A stretch of 64,000 nt of DNA from Clostridia bacterium (GTDB taxonomy: Bacteria > Bacillota > Clostridia > DUPQ01): assembly GCA_030592085.1 (NCBI GenBank), contig JAUUZV010000001.1, forward strand, positions 3,019 through 67,018, given 5' to 3'. The notes under the pieces were generated by a model, which made no database searches, was not told the origin of the DNA, and was given only the letters and a program-made list of their open reading frames with translations. The translations under genes were made by a program, and so were the position numbers. Positions 1 to 8,703 of this stretch are shown here, one piece after another. Position 1 is the stretch's first letter. Each line of letters begins with the position of its first letter.

Positions 1-95
1 ATAATTAACATTAATAAAGTTATAACAGTTACTATAACTTTACCACCATTTTCAATTGGTAGCCCATCTATAAAAAGTCCGTCTGTTTTACTCAT
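1..95 (-). CDS. Partial small membrane protein (C-terminus outside window)
   Basis: Only the first 31 codons are visible; the gene runs off the left edge. It starts at an ATG complementary to 93-95, which overlaps the stop codon of the upstream minus-strand gene in an ATGAGTAA arrangement. A short polar N-terminus is followed by the beginning of a hydrophobic helix. Function unknown; it belongs to the run of small membrane proteins at this end. Confidence 0.6.
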   Translation of the reverse strand, partial: MSKTDGLFIDGLPIENGGKVIVTVITLLMLI

Positions 96-279
96 TTTTT
101 TTCTCCCTCTTCAGTTTTAAAAAAGCATATAGGATAAATATAAGATGCATTAAATTTAAACCAATCATTCCAATTGCATTTCCATATTTTTCTGCAACCC
201 AAAAGACAACACCTCCATATCCTAATACTACTATCAATAATATTATAAGTGTAATAAACTCACTATCTTTCATTCCCAT
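88..279 (-). CDS. Small two-helix membrane protein
   Basis: A 63-residue protein with two predicted membrane helices (about residues 8-29 and 33-54) and a charged Lys/Glu C-terminal tail. No recognised family. It is translationally coupled to the next minus-strand gene and lies in a chain of small membrane proteins that fills the first 4 kb. Confidence 0.65.
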   Translation of the reverse strand: MGMKDSEFITLIILLIVVLGYGGVVFWVAEKYGNAIGMIGLNLMHLIFILYAFLKLKREKKNE

Positions 280-282
280 TTT

Positions 283-462
283 TTAAAAACTTCTCAATAT
301 TTTTTCATAATTATTGACTGCTCTATCAAGTTTTCTATGTTTTGTTTCTTCAATTTGTTCGCCATTAGCATTTACTGTAACAATATATGTTTTATTATAT
401 TGATACATATCTACAACAAGATTTCCAGCATCTCCAATATCACGTTTCAAATGTTTTTTCAT
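283..462 (-). CDS. Small soluble hypothetical protein
   Basis: A 59-residue reading frame between two membrane protein genes, starting one base after the upstream stop codon. It is charged, with a central beta-like stretch (YIVTVNANGEQ) and a C-terminal helix; there is no membrane segment. Tight packing with its neighbours supports a real gene. No family recognised. Confidence 0.6.
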   Translation of the reverse strand: MKKHLKRDIGDAGNLVVDMYQYNKTYIVTVNANGEQIEETKHRKLDRAVNNYEKILRSF

Positions 463-463
463 T

Positions 464-823
464 TTAATCTACCACAAATAACTCCATAAATATTACTGCA
501 ATTGCTATAAAACTTGCAATAGCTTTAAACGTTGAAAAAATTAACCATGTAACATTAAAAAAACTAATTACTCCTGTTAAAAATACAGCAAATCCTACAA
601 TTAATGTTATTAATTTGGGAATATTTTCATCAAAATTATTATTTGTTAATATTTTTAATGCGCCAGCTTCAAACATTAAACCAAGACCTAAAATAATAAA
701 TATTGTATTACTTACTACTACATCAATATTAACTATATTTAAATTATTTAATCCTGTAGCAAGAAATCCTAAAATACTCACTGCTGAAAGAAAATAAATA
801 AATTTTGGTTTAGTTTTTATCAT
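464..823 (-). CDS. Four-helix membrane protein
   Basis: 119 residues with about four hydrophobic helices and almost no soluble part. I chose the ATG at 821-823 rather than the TTG nine bases upstream, because a GGAG motif lies at a suitable distance before it. No family recognised; it sits in the left membrane-protein operon. Confidence 0.65.
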   Translation of the reverse strand: MIKTKPKFIYFLSAVSILGFLATGLNNLNIVNIDVVVSNTIFIILGLGLMFEAGALKILTNNNFDENIPKLITLIVGFAVFLTGVISFFNVTWLIFSTFKAIASFIAIAVIFMELFVVD

Positions 824-824
824 T

Positions 825-995
825 TTAATCAAGTATCTCCGTGAATAATGAAATCATTATCACAAATATTGCAGCACCTGCTGCTTCTTGTCCTAAATCT
901 CTTGCAACTGTAACCCCACTAGATAATCCCCATAAATATGCAACAAGACTTAGTAAAAGAACAGTTAATGATGCAACAAGTGCTTTTGGGTTCAT
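825..995 (-). CDS. Small two-helix membrane protein
   Basis: A 56-residue protein (MNPKALVASL...) with a helix at about 4-22, a small polar loop containing RDLGQE, and a second helix at about 36-52. Its end overlaps the annotated end of the region upstream of the 464-823 gene. The hydrophobic pattern and the overlap with neighbours support expression. Function unknown. Confidence 0.6.
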   Translation of the reverse strand: MNPKALVASLTVLLLSLVAYLWGLSSGVTVARDLGQEAAGAAIFVIMISLFTEILD

Positions 996-1279
996 TTTAC
1001 AGCAACCTCTGATGTTATACCATTACCACTCAAAAATGATGCAACTCTACCAGCAAGTAATGTTTGTTCATCTTTTGTTGGTGATACATATTTTCCTGTT
1101 TCTTCATTTAATTCTTTTATTGTAATATTCATCTGATTACCAGATATTTTAGCAACACCAATGAATTTTCCCTTTGTTCTTTTTTTCATAGATCCAACAA
1201 TCATATTTCCCAACTGAGCAAGCTTAGTTGAATCATATGTAACTCCTGGCCTTTTTAGATTTTTTACGACGACTACCAT
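992..1279 (-). CDS. Small basic soluble hypothetical protein
   Basis: 95 residues, basic, mixed alpha/beta, no membrane segment. The ATG is preceded by AAGGTGA at good spacing. It is one of the few soluble products among the membrane proteins here, so it may act on the inner face. No family recognised. Confidence 0.65.
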   Translation of the reverse strand: MVVVVKNLKRPGVTYDSTKLAQLGNMIVGSMKKRTKGKFIGVAKISGNQMNITIKELNEETGKYVSPTKDEQTLLAGRVASFLSGNGITSEVAVK

Positions 1280-1283
1280 TTTT

Positions 1284-1457
1284 TCACCTTCTTACTATTA
1301 TTTCATCAGCAAATACACCAACAATAAAAATTATTAACCCTACACCAAAAAAAGTATATACATTAGCAATTTTTAATTTGGTAATTAAATCTAGATACTG
1401 ATTTATGATTATTACTGTAATACCAATAAAAGCTAATATCTTACCTATATTAACCAT
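1284..1457 (-). CDS. Small two-helix membrane protein
   Basis: 57 residues (MVNIGKILAFIG...) with two hydrophobic helices separated by a short polar loop (YLDLITKLK). An in-frame ATG 12 bases upstream is less likely, because the GGAG that would serve as ribosome site lies between the two. Function unknown. Confidence 0.6.
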   Translation of the reverse strand: MVNIGKILAFIGITVIIINQYLDLITKLKIANVYTFFGVGLIIFIVGVFADEIIVRR

Positions 1458-1542
1458 AATACACTCCATAAAAGATTAAAGCTGCGCCTAATATTAAACC
1501 GCAAACCATTATCCAAATTTTGTATTTTTTCCAAAATGCCAT
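1450..1542 (-). CDS. Very small single-helix membrane protein
   Basis: A 30-residue frame (MAFWKKYKIWIM...) with a basic aromatic N-terminus and one membrane helix. An AGGTGAAAAA ribosome site precedes the ATG. It overlaps the start of the 1284-1457 gene. The size resembles small holin- or virion-type membrane peptides, but nothing specific identifies it. Confidence 0.5.
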   Translation of the reverse strand: MAFWKKYKIWIMVCGLILGAALIFYGVYYG

Positions 1543-1545
1543 TTT

Positions 1546-1719
1546 TCACCTCAATCTATAAACTAAATACCAAATATAAATTAAAATTGTCATTAAAAAC
1601 GCTACAATATAATATATATTAGTAAATAATTGTTGACTTAACTGTATTAAATTATTAAAAATTATTATTGATATAGCTAACACACTTATTATAAAAACAC
1701 TTAATTTTTTAGGTTGCAT
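1546..1719 (-). CDS. Small two-helix membrane protein
   Basis: A 57-residue frame (MQPKKLSVFIIS...) with two hydrophobic helices and a short basic C-terminus. It fits without gaps between two other small membrane-protein genes. No family recognised. Confidence 0.55.
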   Translation of the reverse strand: MQPKKLSVFIISVLAISIIIFNNLIQLSQQLFTNIYYIVAFLMTILIYIWYLVYRLR

Positions 1720-1814
1720 TATATTATACCAGATCCTTTTAATACTAATAATATAATTACTATAGTACCCACAATTAATACGATTTCATCCCAATGTTTT
1801 TTAATAAATATCAT
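1719..1814 (-). CDS. Very small single-helix membrane protein
   Basis: A 31-residue frame: a charged N-terminus (MIFIKKHWDE) and a single membrane helix. It starts just downstream of an AGGTAAAAATG context and ends overlapping the next gene start. Function unknown. Confidence 0.5.
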   Translation of the reverse strand: MIFIKKHWDEIVLIVGTIVIILLVLKGSGII

Positions 1815-1821
1815 TTTTACC

Positions 1822-2166
1822 TCAATCAAACATGCCTGGTTTACCATCTTTACCAGGTAAATAAATCAGTATTAACAAAAATACTATCACAACACCACCA
1901 GTAAGTATTACTCCCCAAAGTGGATTAGCAAATAAATCTTCTATGAATGAAAATCCAAAACTAATTACTAAACCAAAAATAAATATACCTGTCATTAGTT
2001 TATCAACTATTCCAAAATCAAAAATAGAACCTACTCCACCCTTAAACTTCAAATATGATTTATAAAATATAAAATACACTGCACTAAGCAACACCATTAA
2101 TAGACCTACTATTGTATAACTATTTATATTTGGTAATATTATACTCCAAAAACTTGGTAATGTCAT
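1822..2166 (-). CDS. Multi-helix membrane protein
   Basis: 114 residues with three to four membrane helices and the short C-terminal motif YLPGKDGKPGMFD. The Gly-rich loop (KFKGGVGSIFDFG) lies between helices 1 and 2. A GGAGGCG ribosome site precedes the ATG. No family recognised. Confidence 0.65.
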   Translation of the reverse strand: MTLPSFWSIILPNINSYTIVGLLMVLLSAVYFIFYKSYLKFKGGVGSIFDFGIVDKLMTGIFIFGLVISFGFSFIEDLFANPLWGVILTGGVVIVFLLILIYLPGKDGKPGMFD

Positions 2167-2228
2167 TTTTATTTTCGCCTCCGTATCTTTTATTTGTTAT
2201 TAATTCTAATTTTTTTAAGCTGTTTTAT

Positions 2229-2384
2229 TTAATCTTCCATATCTTTTCTTCCAATTACATACAAAACTATTAACATTAATCCAACAACTAAAGATCCTAC
2301 CCAAGCACCTGATTGATTTGCCACGACTAAATTTACAACAAACCCAGCAGAAAATACAATATCATATATTATTTTTTTTGTCAT
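2229..2384 (-). CDS. Small two-helix membrane protein
   Basis: 51 residues (MTKKIIYDIVFS...) with two hydrophobic helices and the acidic end RKDMED. The ATG at 2382-2384 follows GGTGAAAAA and is preferred over a longer in-frame extension that lacks a ribosome site and overlaps the previous gene. Confidence 0.6.
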   Translation of the reverse strand: MTKKIIYDIVFSAGFVVNLVVANQSGAWVGSLVVGLMLIVLYVIGRKDMED

Positions 2385-2560
2385 TTTTTCACCAACCGCA
2401 CAATCCAATAAAATATTAAAGCAATAGGTAAAACTAAAGTTATAACAAACCAAATCCAATCAGCATCTTTTGCTTGTTGAATTAATGTTACAACCCAAAC
2501 CAAAGACAATAATATTCCTACAATAACCATCAATCCTAATGCTTGAAACTGATCCATCAT
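2381..2560 (-). CDS. Small two-helix membrane protein (PLDc_N-like appearance)
   Basis: 59 residues (MMDQFQALGLM...). The pattern helix, Asp-rich loop (KDADWIW), helix, basic end resembles the short phospholipase-D-nuclease-N-terminal-like membrane domain found in many small proteins, but I cannot confirm it. The start overlaps the 3' end of the upstream Cys-rich surface-protein gene. Confidence 0.55.
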   Translation of the reverse strand: MMDQFQALGLMVIVGILLSLVWVVTLIQQAKDADWIWFVITLVLPIALIFYWIVRLVKK

Positions 2561-2561
2561 T

Positions 2562-3773
2562 TTAGAAGCCACCACTTCCTTGTTTTTTCTTAATTAGTGT
2601 TATCATTAATACAACTATTATTAATAATAATATTCCACCAACTATCCATACTAAAAATGATTCATCATCACTACCAGGTAACCCACCACCACCAACAGCT
2701 ATACACGTTTGTGTTTGTGGATTAAAAAATGGTTTTTCGCTTGGACACGTCTCACCAATTTTAACACAATCATTTGTAAATTCTAATTTACTAAGTTCTT
2801 CATTACAAGACATCTTACAACTTTCAGTTGAATCTTTTTGTATATATGAATCACCTATACCTATAAATTTATCGCAAAATTTACCATCTGGTGTTGATTG
2901 CCATGCTGTACCATCATCATTACACAAAGGAGATGCTGGTGAACAAACAATTGTATTATCTTTTACAAAACTAGAAGGTCTTACATCAACATATATTTTA
3001 TTATCTTCTGTAAATGTTGGATGATAACCTCCAGGACCTTCAACATAAACAGCTTGTCCATCTATATTTACAATCATTCTCGGGCTTTGAACTAAAGTTT
3101 GTCCAATAATTATTGGAATAGTTTGACCAACTCTAATTATATTATTACTAGGTAAATCTTTTACAATTTCAGGAAAAGATCCTTGATATTTACTATAAAG
3201 ACCTACATCACATGTTCCTAATATATCTACCTTTCCAGTTCCAGTAAATTGCCATAATCCATATGGTTGTGAATTTGTATGAATTATTATATCTCCTTCA
3301 TCTAAAAGAAAATTAGCTCCTGTATATTGAACTGTTATAGCGTCTTGATTACTTACTGGAATAATTGGTGTAAATCCTTTTTTACTTAAAGTACCAGTTA
3401 TTTGGCATGAAGAAAAACTACATTTTCCATATTTTATTTCCAAACTTGGTTCAAAAAAACCATCATCAATTTGTTCAATTTGAAAATTACAACCTAATGG
3501 ATAATGACCTGCTAAATCCCTACTTCCACAATATATATCCTTTCTAGCACCAAAAGCATCAGCATCTTTATATTTTGACAAATCCCATATATCCATAGTC
3601 ACTTCTGGTAATTTATCACATATAACTGTGGTATATAATGGAATATAATATTGTCCACTAGCTTGATATATCGAAAACGGCAAACTACTTCTATTTGTAT
3701 ATAAAATACCAGCGCCCATTACTAATACAATTACTATTAATGCCACAAATATTTGATTTTTAGATTTCACCAT
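2562..3773 (-). CDS. Surface protein, N-terminal and C-terminal membrane anchors, Cys-rich
   Basis: 403 residues: N-terminal hydrophobic anchor or signal (8-24), a beta-rich extracellular body with many cysteines, a Cys-rich knot near 290-355 (CSPASPLCNDDG, ESCKMSCNEEL), and a C-terminal membrane helix (about 373-394) with a KKKQGSGGF tail. The same tail form (helix, basic, Gly-Phe) occurs in the 4049-5455 product. It is probably a surface or virion-envelope protein. No enzymatic motif seen. Confidence 0.65.
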   Translation of the reverse strand: MVKSKNQIFVALIVIVLVMGAGILYTNRSSLPFSIYQASGQYYIPLYTTVICDKLPEVTMDIWDLSKYKDADAFGARKDIYCGSRDLAGHYPLGCNFQIEQIDDGFFEPSLEIKYGKCSFSSCQITGTLSKKGFTPIIPVSNQDAITVQYTGANFLLDEGDIIIHTNSQPYGLWQFTGTGKVDILGTCDVGLYSKYQGSFPEIVKDLPSNNIIRVGQTIPIIIGQTLVQSPRMIVNIDGQAVYVEGPGGYHPTFTEDNKIYVDVRPSSFVKDNTIVCSPASPLCNDDGTAWQSTPDGKFCDKFIGIGDSYIQKDSTESCKMSCNEELSKLEFTNDCVKIGETCPSEKPFFNPQTQTCIAVGGGGLPGSDDESFLVWIVGGILLLIIVVLMITLIKKKQGSGGF

Positions 3774-3775
3774 TT

Positions 3776-3946
3776 TTATTCATCTCCTAAAAAATTTTGT
3801 TTAATTAAATATAATATTAAAGACATAAAATATACCATATTTATAATCAATTCAATACTATCAAACCCTTTTGTTAAGCCATATAAAACTAATACTATAG
3901 TAGCTACAAAAATTACAGCATTAAGAGACACATCTAACATATCCAT
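3776..3946 (-). CDS. Small two-helix membrane protein
   Basis: A 56-residue frame (MDMLDVSLNAVI...) with two hydrophobic helices, between the two Cys-rich surface protein genes. No family recognised. Confidence 0.55.
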   Translation of the reverse strand: MDMLDVSLNAVIFVATIVLVLYGLTKGFDSIELIINMVYFMSLILYLIKQNFLGDE

Positions 3947-3947
3947 T

Positions 3948-4046
3948 TTATATCACATTTAGTACTTTTAAAATAATTAAAATTATAGCTATTAAACCTA
4001 ATATAATAGCTAACCATGAAACACTTTTATTTAATACATTCCCCAT
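3948..4046 (-). CDS. Very small single-helix membrane protein
   Basis: A 32-residue frame (MGNVLNKSVSWL...) that is essentially one membrane helix. It is packed tightly between the flanking genes. Function unknown. Confidence 0.5.
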   Translation of the reverse strand: MGNVLNKSVSWLAIILGLIAIILIILKVLNVI

Positions 4047-4048
4047 TT

Positions 4049-5455
4049 TCAGAACCCCTGTGATTTTGGTTTCAATGTATATATTAATAATAAAACTAAC
4101 AAAGCAACAACAAATACAATTGCTATAATTGATTGTGTTTTATAATCATCCCAAAAATCTTTTATTCCTGATGTTGTAAAAACTTTATTTATGCTAAACG
4201 CACAATTATTTTCATCATTTAATATTTGATATGTTTTACAGCCATTTATAATACCACCTATAGCATTACTATCATCAGTACAAATCCCACCAATACAATA
4301 CTCACCATCTATTTTACAATCTGTACTTAACGTACAAATATCAACAACACTACTACCACACTCACCGGTTATAAGATTACATTCGCCAGAACATTTATTG
4401 GTAACAGTACATTTAGTTTCGGCACATTCATTAAGTGTACATTTATTTCCATCATCACACTCATCATTATTAGAACATACTATATCAGTTGCACACTCTA
4501 AAGTTGAATCTATTGTAAGACCTTGAGGACATTCATTATCCCAAGGTACACTTTCTACAGAAGTTCCTTCACAATAATAACAAGTAACTTTTGTTAATTC
4601 AATATCATTATTTATATCACCTTTACAAACACCATCAAAACATATATAGCCAGAACCACAACCTACCTTAGTTGAACTTGGTGTATTATCACTACAAATA
4701 AATTCTATTATATCTTGACTACCATCACACAAATCAGTTTGTTTTCCATTAGCAATAACATTAGAACCTTCTAAAATTTTCCAAGTAACAGTGCCCTTTG
4801 TCGTTATAGCATGCCCACCATCAGAATCAGAACATTCATATGTTTTATCAATTGACTCTGGATCTACACAAGCACCATCTTTACAAATACCATCATTAGA
4901 ACATACTGTAGTAGTTGTTCTTGGAGCATTGTCAGAATCACATGATTGTTCTCTTAAATCTTGATAACCATAACACTCATCTTCATCAGTTCCTTCACCT
5001 AAAATTCCTTGTTTATAAGCTACTACTGACCATTTTACACTTCCTTTTTTATCATACACTATACCACCATCAGAATCAAAACATGAAAACTTATGAAGTT
5101 TACCATCAACACAATTATAACCAGATAATGATGCTAAAACTGCTTTTACTTCAGTACCATCACAATAATATTCTTTCACTTTAAGATAATTATCACACTT
5201 GTCTATAAATGTTCCTGTATTAGAAATTACAGTACCTTTTATACCATATGTTTTTCCTTCGTCTGTATCTACACAAGTAGGAGCTGCTGGTGCTATAGCA
5301 AATGATAATCTTGATTCGACTTCAACATCTTCTTCAATAAGTTGTGCTTCAAAAATAGAAGCACTCGTACCATATTTATTATATAGGAAAATTCCTCCTA
5401 TAGCAATAAATACTATAATGATAACAATTGGTATTATTTTTTTATTTTTTGACAT
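4049..5455 (-). CDS. Cys-rich repeat surface protein with C-terminal anchor
   Basis: 468 residues. An N-terminal hydrophobic signal is followed by repeated modules of about 70 residues built on C-x-D-(S/T)-D-x-G ... KGTV ... C (near residues 62, 122 and 207), then denser disulphide-type Cys clusters (310-410) resembling EGF-like knots. It ends with a membrane helix (about 440-462) and tail KPKSQGF. Extracellular location is clear; the ligand is unknown. Such repeat proteins with a single C-terminal anchor are common in DPANN genomes (knowledge). The ATG before KNKKIIP is chosen over a longer frame. Confidence 0.65.
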   Translation of the reverse strand: MSKNKKIIPIVIIIVFIAIGGIFLYNKYGTSASIFEAQLIEEDVEVESRLSFAIAPAAPTCVDTDEGKTYGIKGTVISNTGTFIDKCDNYLKVKEYYCDGTEVKAVLASLSGYNCVDGKLHKFSCFDSDGGIVYDKKGSVKWSVVAYKQGILGEGTDEDECYGYQDLREQSCDSDNAPRTTTTVCSNDGICKDGACVDPESIDKTYECSDSDGGHAITTKGTVTWKILEGSNVIANGKQTDLCDGSQDIIEFICSDNTPSSTKVGCGSGYICFDGVCKGDINNDIELTKVTCYYCEGTSVESVPWDNECPQGLTIDSTLECATDIVCSNNDECDDGNKCTLNECAETKCTVTNKCSGECNLITGECGSSVVDICTLSTDCKIDGEYCIGGICTDDSNAIGGIINGCKTYQILNDENNCAFSINKVFTTSGIKDFWDDYKTQSIIAIVFVVALLVLLLIYTLKPKSQGF

Positions 5456-5462
5456 TTTTAAT

Positions 5463-6077
5463 TCATCCTCCAGTTGGTACAATTATTATTTTACTTACAT
5501 TATCGGTTACAATAGGTACAATATCAGCAGTTGTTTGAATTGCCACAGGTGTTAATACTCCAGCCAAAGCATCCCACCATACACCAAAATTCCAAAGCCA
5601 ATTAACAATTCCCTTAAAAGGAATAATATTTGGCTTATTCATCAATAATCCATAAGAAAATTCAGCAAATGCAAAAATTAATAATATAATTCCTATTATC
5701 ATAAGGTCAGTCGTTGGATCAAGTTGACTTCTACCAGCAAACCAGTTTCCTACTTTATACATTAAAAAACCTACAATTATAAATAATGCAACATAAATTA
5801 AAACTTGTTTAGCTAATGCTGATTTATAATCTGATCTTAAATTTTCAGGTAAAGTATTAATAACTTCTCCACTTTTTAATTGTTCCATAGCACTATCAAT
5901 TTGGCCATCACTATATACAACTTGACCAATTGTAGCATCAACAACTGGTTTCCAATCACCTGTATCTTTCCATACAACAATACCATTTATTATACCAGCT
6001 ATCATTCCTATAATTAACATACTATAAAATATTATAGACATGAATTTCAACATTGATGGTCCGGCTATTATTCCCAT
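5463..6077 (-). CDS. Four-helix membrane protein with soluble loop
   Basis: 204 residues. Helix at about 10-30, a 75-residue extracellular or lumenal loop (contains IDSAMEQLKSGEV), then two or three helices and a C-terminal amphipathic region. It sits between Cys-rich surface protein genes, so an envelope role is plausible. No family recognised. Confidence 0.6.
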   Translation of the reverse strand: MGIIAGPSMLKFMSIIFYSMLIIGMIAGIINGIVVWKDTGDWKPVVDATIGQVVYSDGQIDSAMEQLKSGEVINTLPENLRSDYKSALAKQVLIYVALFIIVGFLMYKVGNWFAGRSQLDPTTDLMIIGIILLIFAFAEFSYGLLMNKPNIIPFKGIVNWLWNFGVWWDALAGVLTPVAIQTTADIVPIVTDNVSKIIIVPTGG

Positions 6078-6080
6078 TTT

Positions 6081-6296
6081 TTATTCCCTTATTTTTATTT
6101 TTACAGCAATAATCTCGTTAAATCTTTGAACAGGATATTTTCGAAACTCAATTCCACTATCTCTTAATAGTTGAGTTTCTTTATCTATTTTTTTAGTATT
6201 AGTAATTGGTATAACTTGATAAGTTCTCCAATTAGGATAATTTCTAATTTTTTTAAATTCAGTTTTCATTAATTCTTTCATATCTATATTTGTCAT
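6081..6296 (-). CDS. Small basic hypothetical protein
   Basis: 71 residues (MTNIDMKELMKTEF...), basic, alpha/beta, no membrane segment. The ATG follows GAGATAAAA. It ends four bases before the next gene. No family recognised. Confidence 0.6.
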   Translation of the reverse strand: MTNIDMKELMKTEFKKIRNYPNWRTYQVIPITNTKKIDKETQLLRDSGIEFRKYPVQRFNEIIAVKIKIRE

Positions 6297-6298
6297 TT

Positions 6299-6616
6299 TT
6301 ATCTCACACATGTTTCATATTTACCAACACAATCTTCAATTGGCCTTATACTAAGTCCACATGTTCCATTATGTGCTGGATTTGTTCGTATTAATTTTGT
6401 ACATAAATAAGTTAAACAATTATCATCTTGTATTTCTTCACACATTCCATAAAAACTATCTTTTGGTGCTTCAACATGTTCTGTAAAAATTTTAGCATTA
6501 TTTTGTGTTGGGGTTTCTACTGGAAAAAATATTGATATACTAATGATAATAATGAACATAACAATAACTATAAGTATTACTTTTGTAAATATATTTGGTT
6601 TTGTATTTTGTGACAT
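6299..6616 (-). CDS. Single-anchor Cys-containing surface protein
   Basis: 105 residues: an N-terminal membrane anchor (about 10-30), then a small extracellular domain with seven cysteines (CEEIQDDNCLTYLC, CGLSIRPIEDC, ETC). It is probably disulphide-rich and exposed. Function unknown. Confidence 0.6.
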   Translation of the reverse strand: MSQNTKPNIFTKVILIVIVMFIIIISISIFFPVETPTQNNAKIFTEHVEAPKDSFYGMCEEIQDDNCLTYLCTKLIRTNPAHNGTCGLSIRPIEDCVGKYETCVR

Positions 6617-6633
6617 TTTTTATCTCATAATGT

Positions 6634-6653
6634 AAATTAAAAAATAAAAAAAA
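6634..6653 (-). terminator. T-rich terminator after the 6663-7673 gene
   Basis: On the minus strand the stop codon at 6663 is followed within 10-30 bases by a T-rich tract of the form T8-A-T6. Archaeal RNA polymerase stops at such U-runs. The same layout recurs at 8668, 10547, 14891, 24891 and 60427. Confidence 0.6.
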
Positions 6654-6662
6654 TTGTTAGAT

Positions 6663-7673
6663 TTAACTAACGGATAATACGAGCCTAGGTAGGTTTATAG
6701 TAGCTACAGCGACTTGCGTTGCTGCATCTGTCCAACATCCAACGTTTATTGTATCCTGTGCTTTTACAGAATTATATCTACCTTCTGCACAAAATTCAAT
6801 AATAGGGTCATCGCTTGGATTTACTCCAGCAGCCGATTCCATATAAAAGTCGACGTAAGATTCTCTATCCCCAATAGTTCCAATGTCATAAGCATATTCA
6901 TATCCTGAATATTTTCTTAAATCATCTGAAGCCATACTGGTTTTAACATCTACTAATTTTTGTCCACCATCTCTTGATACGATTGGTTCATCATATTCCG
7001 ACCCATCAGCATCCACAAGCATAAATACCTTTAGACCATCTTCACCAAATTGTTTCTTGGTTTCGTTTGTTTTCATATAGATTCTTGTATCTATATATCC
7101 ATCAGTAGCTAAAGTTAGTGCTGAATTACCTGAAGCATCTGCAACTGTTAAACTAGATCCATTTGCATCTATGTAAGCAGTACTTCCACCAATCTCAAAG
7201 AAAGTTGATCCACCGGAATACTTATCTTCTACCTTAAATTTAGGTGAGTCAATAGCTTTTCCCATAACATCTATCTTTGCGGTTGCTCCTACTGCACTAA
7301 ACTCTACACTTTCAGCACTTGTATATGCGTCTACACTTGTTACTGTAATAACTTTCCAACCTGTACCACAAGTTACATCTGCATTACTTGAAAAATTTCC
7401 ATTAGTATGTAATGTTCCTAATGTAGTTCGTCTTTCATTTGCATTTGTTGGTACTGCATATGCTGTTGGGTTTCCATATGTTATTGTTGACGCAAGTCCT
7501 TCTTGATATCGAACAACAATACCTGTTAATTCGCTATCTGGGCAACTTGCAACAACACCGCCAACTTGCGCACCAGGTGTTCCTGGTTGTGGGGCAGTAC
7601 TAGCTGGAGCGCAAGCACCTAATATGACTGATAATGCTAAAAGCATACCAATCAACATGTTTCTTTTCTTCAT
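6663..7673 (-). CDS. Major surface/structural protein candidate, lipoprotein-type signal
   Basis: 336 residues. The signal peptide ends in a lipobox-like LGAC (about 15-18), followed by a Pro/Thr/Ser linker. The beta-rich body is closely related to the 8704-9801 product, sharing KAIDSPKFKVEDKY, KYSGGSTFF, GEDGLKVFMLVDADGSE, DLRKYSGYEYAYDIG and the C-terminal Cys pair (EFCAEG, GCWTD). GAGGTGG precedes the chosen ATG. Its higher G+C, strong ribosome site and T-rich terminator suggest high expression. I infer a virion or surface-layer protein; the fold is not identified. Confidence 0.6.
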   Translation of the reverse strand: MKKRNMLIGMLLALSVILGACAPASTAPQPGTPGAQVGGVVASCPDSELTGIVVRYQEGLASTITYGNPTAYAVPTNANERRTTLGTLHTNGNFSSNADVTCGTGWKVITVTSVDAYTSAESVEFSAVGATAKIDVMGKAIDSPKFKVEDKYSGGSTFFEIGGSTAYIDANGSSLTVADASGNSALTLATDGYIDTRIYMKTNETKKQFGEDGLKVFMLVDADGSEYDEPIVSRDGGQKLVDVKTSMASDDLRKYSGYEYAYDIGTIGDRESYVDFYMESAAGVNPSDDPIIEFCAEGRYNSVKAQDTINVGCWTDAATQVAVATINLPRLVLSVS

Positions 7674-7729
7674 TTTGGTTTCCACCTCATTATATTTATC
7701 TATTAAACTACTATATGTAGTCAATATCT

Positions 7730-8644
7730 TTACTCAAATGTAACAAAATCTTTAGCCATTAAACGGCCTTCTTTAATTATATCTTTGATACTTAATAATC
7801 CAAAGATAACAATCATTAGTCCTATCGCGTCTAGTATTACACCTCCTGGAAATGTTGTTAATGCTGCTAAAACTACAGCTCCTCCTACGAAGATTGCATT
7901 ATTAACAGCATGAACTCCAATACTGAAAAGCAATCCTAAATTTCCAAACTTATATATAAAAATATTTAATATAAGTCTAAAAAGAGCAGCAAAAGCAAAA
8001 AGTCCTACGTTCATACTACCGTTATCGTTTAAATATGTATTATTAAATACGTGAAGAATAGCAAATAATACAACACTAAAAATCATAGACATTGTAAAAT
8101 CCCACACCTCATTACCTTTCTCTCCATAATCTAAATGTAAAAGTTTTCGTGTTCCAAGTCCAAGAACTAAACTACCCATTAAAACAAAACCAAAACCAAG
8201 AACTATTTCTTCTATTACTGCTGCAGATAATACTGTAATAAAAAATACCCAAAAAGGAGATGTGGCAGCACTTAATGCTGAAAAAGTTTGACTACCTAAT
8301 CCTACACCAAACTGAGCTAATGGTGCCATCACAAAAGGAGAATAAAAGTTCATACCCGTAAATGTTGAAAAACTAAAAAATATTAATAATGAAATCACAC
8401 CAAGAAACAACGCAAGAAATCCTCGTTCAGTTGTTCTATTAATAGGAATTTCAAACCAAAAATCAAGTTTTGCTAAATATTTAGCAACGACGGCAATTAA
8501 AATAAAAACTACACCAATAATAAATAGCCATAAATATGCCACACCAGCTTCTAAGCCAAGTCGACTCAGCCAGTATAAACCAAAGAGTGCGAAAGTAAGA
8601 AATGTTGCAATTATTATATTGAATGGAAATTTTGAGTCTGTCAT
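7730..8644 (-). CDS. Multi-pass membrane protein, CPBP/Rce1-like intramembrane protease relative
   Basis: 304 residues with about eight membrane helices. Three short motifs match the CAAX-protease and bacteriocin-processing (CPBP/Abi) family: a Glu-Glu pair in VIEEIVLGF, FAILH in a later helix, and HAVNN in the last. The Arg usually found four residues after the Glu pair is Gly here, so catalysis is uncertain. It lies between the two paralogous structural-protein genes, which suggests processing or membrane insertion of those proteins (inference). Confidence 0.5.
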   Translation of the reverse strand: MTDSKFPFNIIIATFLTFALFGLYWLSRLGLEAGVAYLWLFIIGVVFILIAVVAKYLAKLDFWFEIPINRTTERGFLALFLGVISLLIFFSFSTFTGMNFYSPFVMAPLAQFGVGLGSQTFSALSAATSPFWVFFITVLSAAVIEEIVLGFGFVLMGSLVLGLGTRKLLHLDYGEKGNEVWDFTMSMIFSVVLFAILHVFNNTYLNDNGSMNVGLFAFAALFRLILNIFIYKFGNLGLLFSIGVHAVNNAIFVGGAVVLAALTTFPGGVILDAIGLMIVIFGLLSIKDIIKEGRLMAKDFVTFE

Positions 8645-8667
8645 ATATGATCACCTAAGTTAAGTTG

Positions 8668-8692
8668 TAAAAAATAAAAAAAATAAAAAATT
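8668..8692 (-). terminator. T-rich terminator after the 8704-9801 gene
   Basis: The minus strand reads T6-A-T8-A-T6 shortly after the stop codon of the structural-protein gene. It separates that gene from the membrane protease-like gene. Confidence 0.6.
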
Positions 8693-8703
8693 TAACATTT
8701 CAA

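Noticed and set aside
615..797. Plus-strand frames inside minus-strand membrane genes (also 841-1125, 3753-3962, 4915-5184, 5199-5555)
   Set aside because: They lie opposite well-supported genes, lack ribosome sites and give unlikely protein composition.
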